From Streptomyces sp. YIM 121038 (GTDB lineage: Bacteria > Actinomycetota > Actinomycetes > Streptomycetales > Streptomycetaceae), in assembly GCF_006088715.1 (NCBI RefSeq), contig NZ_CP030771.1:6033501-6097500 (forward strand): 64,000 nt of DNA. Direction: 5' to 3'. This document shows, one piece after another, positions 61,980 to 64,000 of the stretch (positions are counted from its first letter, which is position 1; each line of letters opens with the position of its first letter). A program made the translations under genes and the position numbers. The notes under the pieces were generated by a model. That model was not told the origin of the DNA. It ran no database searches and was given only the letters and a program-made list of their open reading frames with translations.

Positions 61980-62579
61980 ATGAAGCTTCGGCGCACCATG
62001 ACGACCCGCAGGGCAATGACCGCGGTGGCGATCACGACTGGGCTGGTCCTCACGGTGGCCGGCTGCGGCGGTGGAGACGACGGTGACTCCAAGTCCGGCA
62101 AGAAGTCGTCCTCCTCGGATTCCGCCAAGGACGTCGACGACGGCGGCAGCGGCAAGGAAGCCGAGAACTCCACTTCGGACGAGGCGCTGGCCGAGGTCAA
62201 GGGCAACGGCATCACGCTGACAGTTACGTCCGCCGAGCGTGACGAAGGCGGCTTCTTGACCCTGAGCGGCAGGGTGACGAACGGCACCTCGGGCATTTGG
62301 CTCGCCGGTGAGTGGCGGAGCGACGAGAACGAACTGAAGAAGAACGGCGGTTCGTTGGCCGGTGCCGCCCTCGTTGACGCGGCGGGCAAGAAGAAGTATC
62401 TAGTGCTGCGGGACACCACAGGCAGGTGCCTGTGCACCAAATTCGAGGGCGGCATCAATCAGAACCAGTCCGCCGAATGGTTCGCCCAGTTCCCGGCGCC
62501 GCCGGAGGACACCACGAAGCTGCAACTCCAGGTGCCGACGATGCCGCCCGCCGCGCTCGAACTCAGTGAGGGCGAGTGA
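61980..62579 (+). CDS. Lipoprotein in the Tad operon
   Basis: 199 residues from ATG 61980 with AAGGAAG 9 nt upstream. Hydrophobic core then lipobox LTVAGC, so membrane-anchored outside. A Ser/Lys/Asp linker is followed by an Ig-like or beta domain (ITLTVTSAERDEGGFLTLSGRV, with GRCLCTKFEGG cysteines). In other Tad loci an outer-membrane lipoprotein is common; here it would serve at the membrane surface. Stop overlaps the next start (GTGA). Confidence 0.85.
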   Translation: MKLRRTMTTRRAMTAVAITTGLVLTVAGCGGGDDGDSKSGKKSSSSDSAKDVDDGGSGKEAENSTSDEALAEVKGNGITLTVTSAERDEGGFLTLSGRVTNGTSGIWLAGEWRSDENELKKNGGSLAGAALVDAAGKKKYLVLRDTTGRCLCTKFEGGINQNQSAEWFAQFPAPPEDTTKLQLQVPTMPPAALELSEGE

Positions 62580-63199
62580 CCATGACCCCCCGCCCCCGAA
62601 GGACGGCCACGGCGACGGCCGCCGTCATCGTCGCGGCGCTCACCCTCCTCGCCCCCGAGGCCCGGGCCGACGACGACCCCAGCACACCCCCCGGCTCCTC
62701 CACCACCTCCCCACCCCCCGAGGTCGACTCCAACAGCCCCGGCCTGAAGCTCGCCGACGGGGCGACGCTCGCGCCCGCCAAGGTTCTCGACATCAAGTCC
62801 GTCGTGGAGGACCTCGGCGGTGAGGAGCGCAGGGAGGACACCAACACGGACGTGAAGTTCGCGTTGCAGGCGGAGGTCCTGTTCCCCAAGGACAGCGCGA
62901 AGCTGAACCCGGAGGCGGACGCCCGTATCGAGGCCATCGCAGACGAGGCGAAGGCCCAGAAGGCCACCGACGTCCGGGTCTTCGGGTTCACGGACGACCT
63001 CGGCTCGTACGCCCACGGCAAGAAGCTCTCCAAGGACCGCGCGGAAGCCGTCCACGACCGTCTGGCGAGCTTCCTCGGCCCCCAGGTCACGTACTCCGTA
63101 CGCGGCTACAGCGAGGACTATCCGATCGCGGACAACGGCTCGGAGGAAGGCCGGAAGAAGAACCGCCGCGTGGAGGTCTCGTTCCCGCGCGGAGCGTGA
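62576..63199 (+). CDS. Secreted OmpA-family peptidoglycan-binding protein
   Basis: 207 residues from GTG 62576 (ATG 62582 possible). Signal peptide TATATAAVIVAALTLLAPEARA; Pro/Ser linker; OmpA C-terminal domain: VLFPKDSAKLNPEADARIEAIADEAK, GFTDDLGSYAHGKKLSKDRAEAV, NRRVEVSF. Such domains bind diaminopimelate in peptidoglycan. At the end of a pilus operon it probably anchors the apparatus to the wall. Confidence 0.9.
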   Translation: MTMTPRPRRTATATAAVIVAALTLLAPEARADDDPSTPPGSSTTSPPPEVDSNSPGLKLADGATLAPAKVLDIKSVVEDLGGEERREDTNTDVKFALQAEVLFPKDSAKLNPEADARIEAIADEAKAQKATDVRVFGFTDDLGSYAHGKKLSKDRAEAVHDRLASFLGPQVTYSVRGYSEDYPIADNGSEEGRKKNRRVEVSFPRGA

Positions 63200-63575
63200 G
63201 CCGTGAGCCGGGACCCGGGCGCCGGGTATCCCGAGGACATGGAGGGGCCCGCAATCGTCCTCCCCGTACGTACGCGACCGGGGGAGTCTTCGCTGAGCTG
63301 GCCGAGGCGGTGCTGGCCCGCACCGGCCCGCGGAGCCGGTGTGGTTCCTCGGGACCGTCGGCGTCGACCCCGCCCGGCAGGGCGCGGGCCTGGGCCGGGC
63401 GGTCCTGCGCCCCGGCCTGGAGACGGCGGAGCGGGACGGCGTACCGGCGTTCTGGAGACCTCCGCCGAGACCAACGTCCGCTTCTACGAACGCCTCGGCT
63501 TCGAGGCCACCGCCGACCTCACCCTGCCCGGTGGCGGCCCGCGCAGGTGGTGCACGCCGCGGGCGTCCCCTGAGG
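63200..63575 (+). pseudogene. Frameshifted GNAT acetyltransferase remnant
   Basis: Pieces of one GNAT protein lie in three frames. FAELAEAVLARTGP is in the frame of 63196. WFLGTVGVDPARQGAGLGRAVLRPGL is in the frame of 63339. ETSAETNVRFYERLGFEATADLTLPGGGPR is in the frame of 63203. The jumps occur near 63,330 and 63,452 (GCGTTCTGGAG, where one extra C would restore the frame). The acetyl-CoA loop is present but the N-terminus is missing, so it is inactive or mis-sequenced. Confidence 0.7.
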
Positions 63576-63879
63576 GCCCACACGCTCGACGCGGTCGCAA
63601 ACAAGTCGGCGCCCCGATCTCCCGCGCCCGTTCGCTCGGCGCACACTTTTGGCCATAGTGCCCATACCCGGGATTCGCCCCCGAGCCCGTGGTGAAAGGG
63701 GAGACGGCGGTGACGCCAGCGCCGACGCGACGAGGACGCGGACCGGCCCGTGGCGGGATCGCGCCCTGGGTACCACAACTGCCGTGCGCCTGCGATGAAG
63801 TGGCGGCAAGTATGTTCGACGGAGTGAGCTCGCCACCGGACTGACCCTCAGCATCGGACCGGCGGCCGGTGTCTTTTGG

Positions 63880-64000
63880 ATGGCCAAGGACAACCAACAG
63901 CCCGGCTGGCCGCTGCACTCGCTCCGAGCCGTGGCCGACACCGGCAAGGGCCTGATCGCCTACGACGACTGGAGCAAGAACCCGGCACGCGCCGCAGGCC
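63880..64000 (+). CDS. Partial protein resembling the linker of actinobacterial polymorphic toxins
   Basis: The frame is open to the window end: MAKDNQQPGWPLHSLRAVAD, then TGKGLIAYDDWSKNPARAAG. Similar NPARAAG pieces occur before toxin domains in large secreted actinobacterial proteins, as I recall. Coding-like sequence extends about 25 codons upstream (ELATGLTLSIGPAAGVFW) to a stop at 63796-63798, with no start codon, so the 5' end may be decayed. A 44-residue ORF (GTG 63710 to 63844, SD GGGGAG) precedes it in another frame. The rest of 63,576-63,879 shows nothing else. Confidence 0.4.
   Translation, partial: MAKDNQQPGWPLHSLRAVADTGKGLIAYDDWSKNPARAAG

Noticed and set aside
63519..63947. Minus-strand frame of about 142 codons at the window end
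   Set aside because: It covers a pseudogene and an intergenic gap, is Arg/Pro/Ser-rich, and lacks an SD and domains.

Overview
The window reads as a piece of the core chromosome of a Streptomyces species or close relative. Base composition is very GC-rich with almost every third codon position G or C. GTG and TTG starts with good Shine-Dalgarno (SD) sequences are common. A mycothiol S-conjugate amidase, a GTP-dependent PEP carboxykinase, a DasR-type operator at a chitinase, a LAXTG sortase substrate and dispersed intergenic repeats typical of streptomycetes all agree. I see no tRNA, rRNA, CRISPR array, insertion sequence or integrase.

Layout. 1-23,800 is mostly housekeeping and small-molecule metabolism: the end of hutH, an APC amino-acid permease, a lipoprotein L,D-transpeptidase, a large secreted subtilase, an HxlR regulator coupled to a monooxygenase-hemoglobin fusion, an HTH/alcohol dehydrogenase divergent pair with a multi-half-site operator, msrA plus a hydrolase, cystathionine gamma-synthase, a degenerate SigE-like sigma factor, MarR, threonine ammonia-lyase, a DrrAB-type exporter, greA and mca. 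23,810-32,002 (minus strand) is the most unusual block. It is a four-gene run of a membrane-associated STAND/NB-ARC-TPR protein, a second TPR protein with a degenerate NTPase and a C-terminal beta domain, a CHAT caspase-like protease with its His/Cys dyad, and an alpha/beta hydrolase with a repetitive N-terminal linker. Sensor plus scaffold plus protease plus effector is the obvious hypothesis, but it is only a hypothesis.

32,238-41,038 carries a DUF255 thioredoxin-domain protein, a secreted protein, a hemolysin III homologue, pckG, an aminotransferase and a secreted trypsin-like protease. 41,062-48,548 is a two-armed catabolic locus: D-aminoacylase and a D-serine-dehydratase-like PLP enzyme on one strand; PfkB kinase, IclR regulator, RidA and a GntP permease on the other. 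A palindrome suited to an IclR repressor lies between the arms. 49,084-53,157 holds a zinc carboxypeptidase, an Nramp relative lacking the canonical metal motifs and a GH18 chitinase with a DasR site.

53,465-63,199 is a complete-looking Tad/Flp pilus locus without its prepilin peptidase: a lead gene carrying a TTA (bldA-type) codon, CpaB, a small Pro-rich ORF, a TadZ-TadE fusion, a TadE-like pseudopilin, CpaF, TadB, TadC, Flp pilin, a TadG-like protein that seems to start at CTG, a lipoprotein and an OmpA-domain protein. The last 800 bases are decayed: a frameshifted acetyltransferase relic, then the beginning of a protein resembling the linker of actinobacterial polymorphic toxins, which runs off the edge. 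Many genes end at strong inverted repeats, listed individually.
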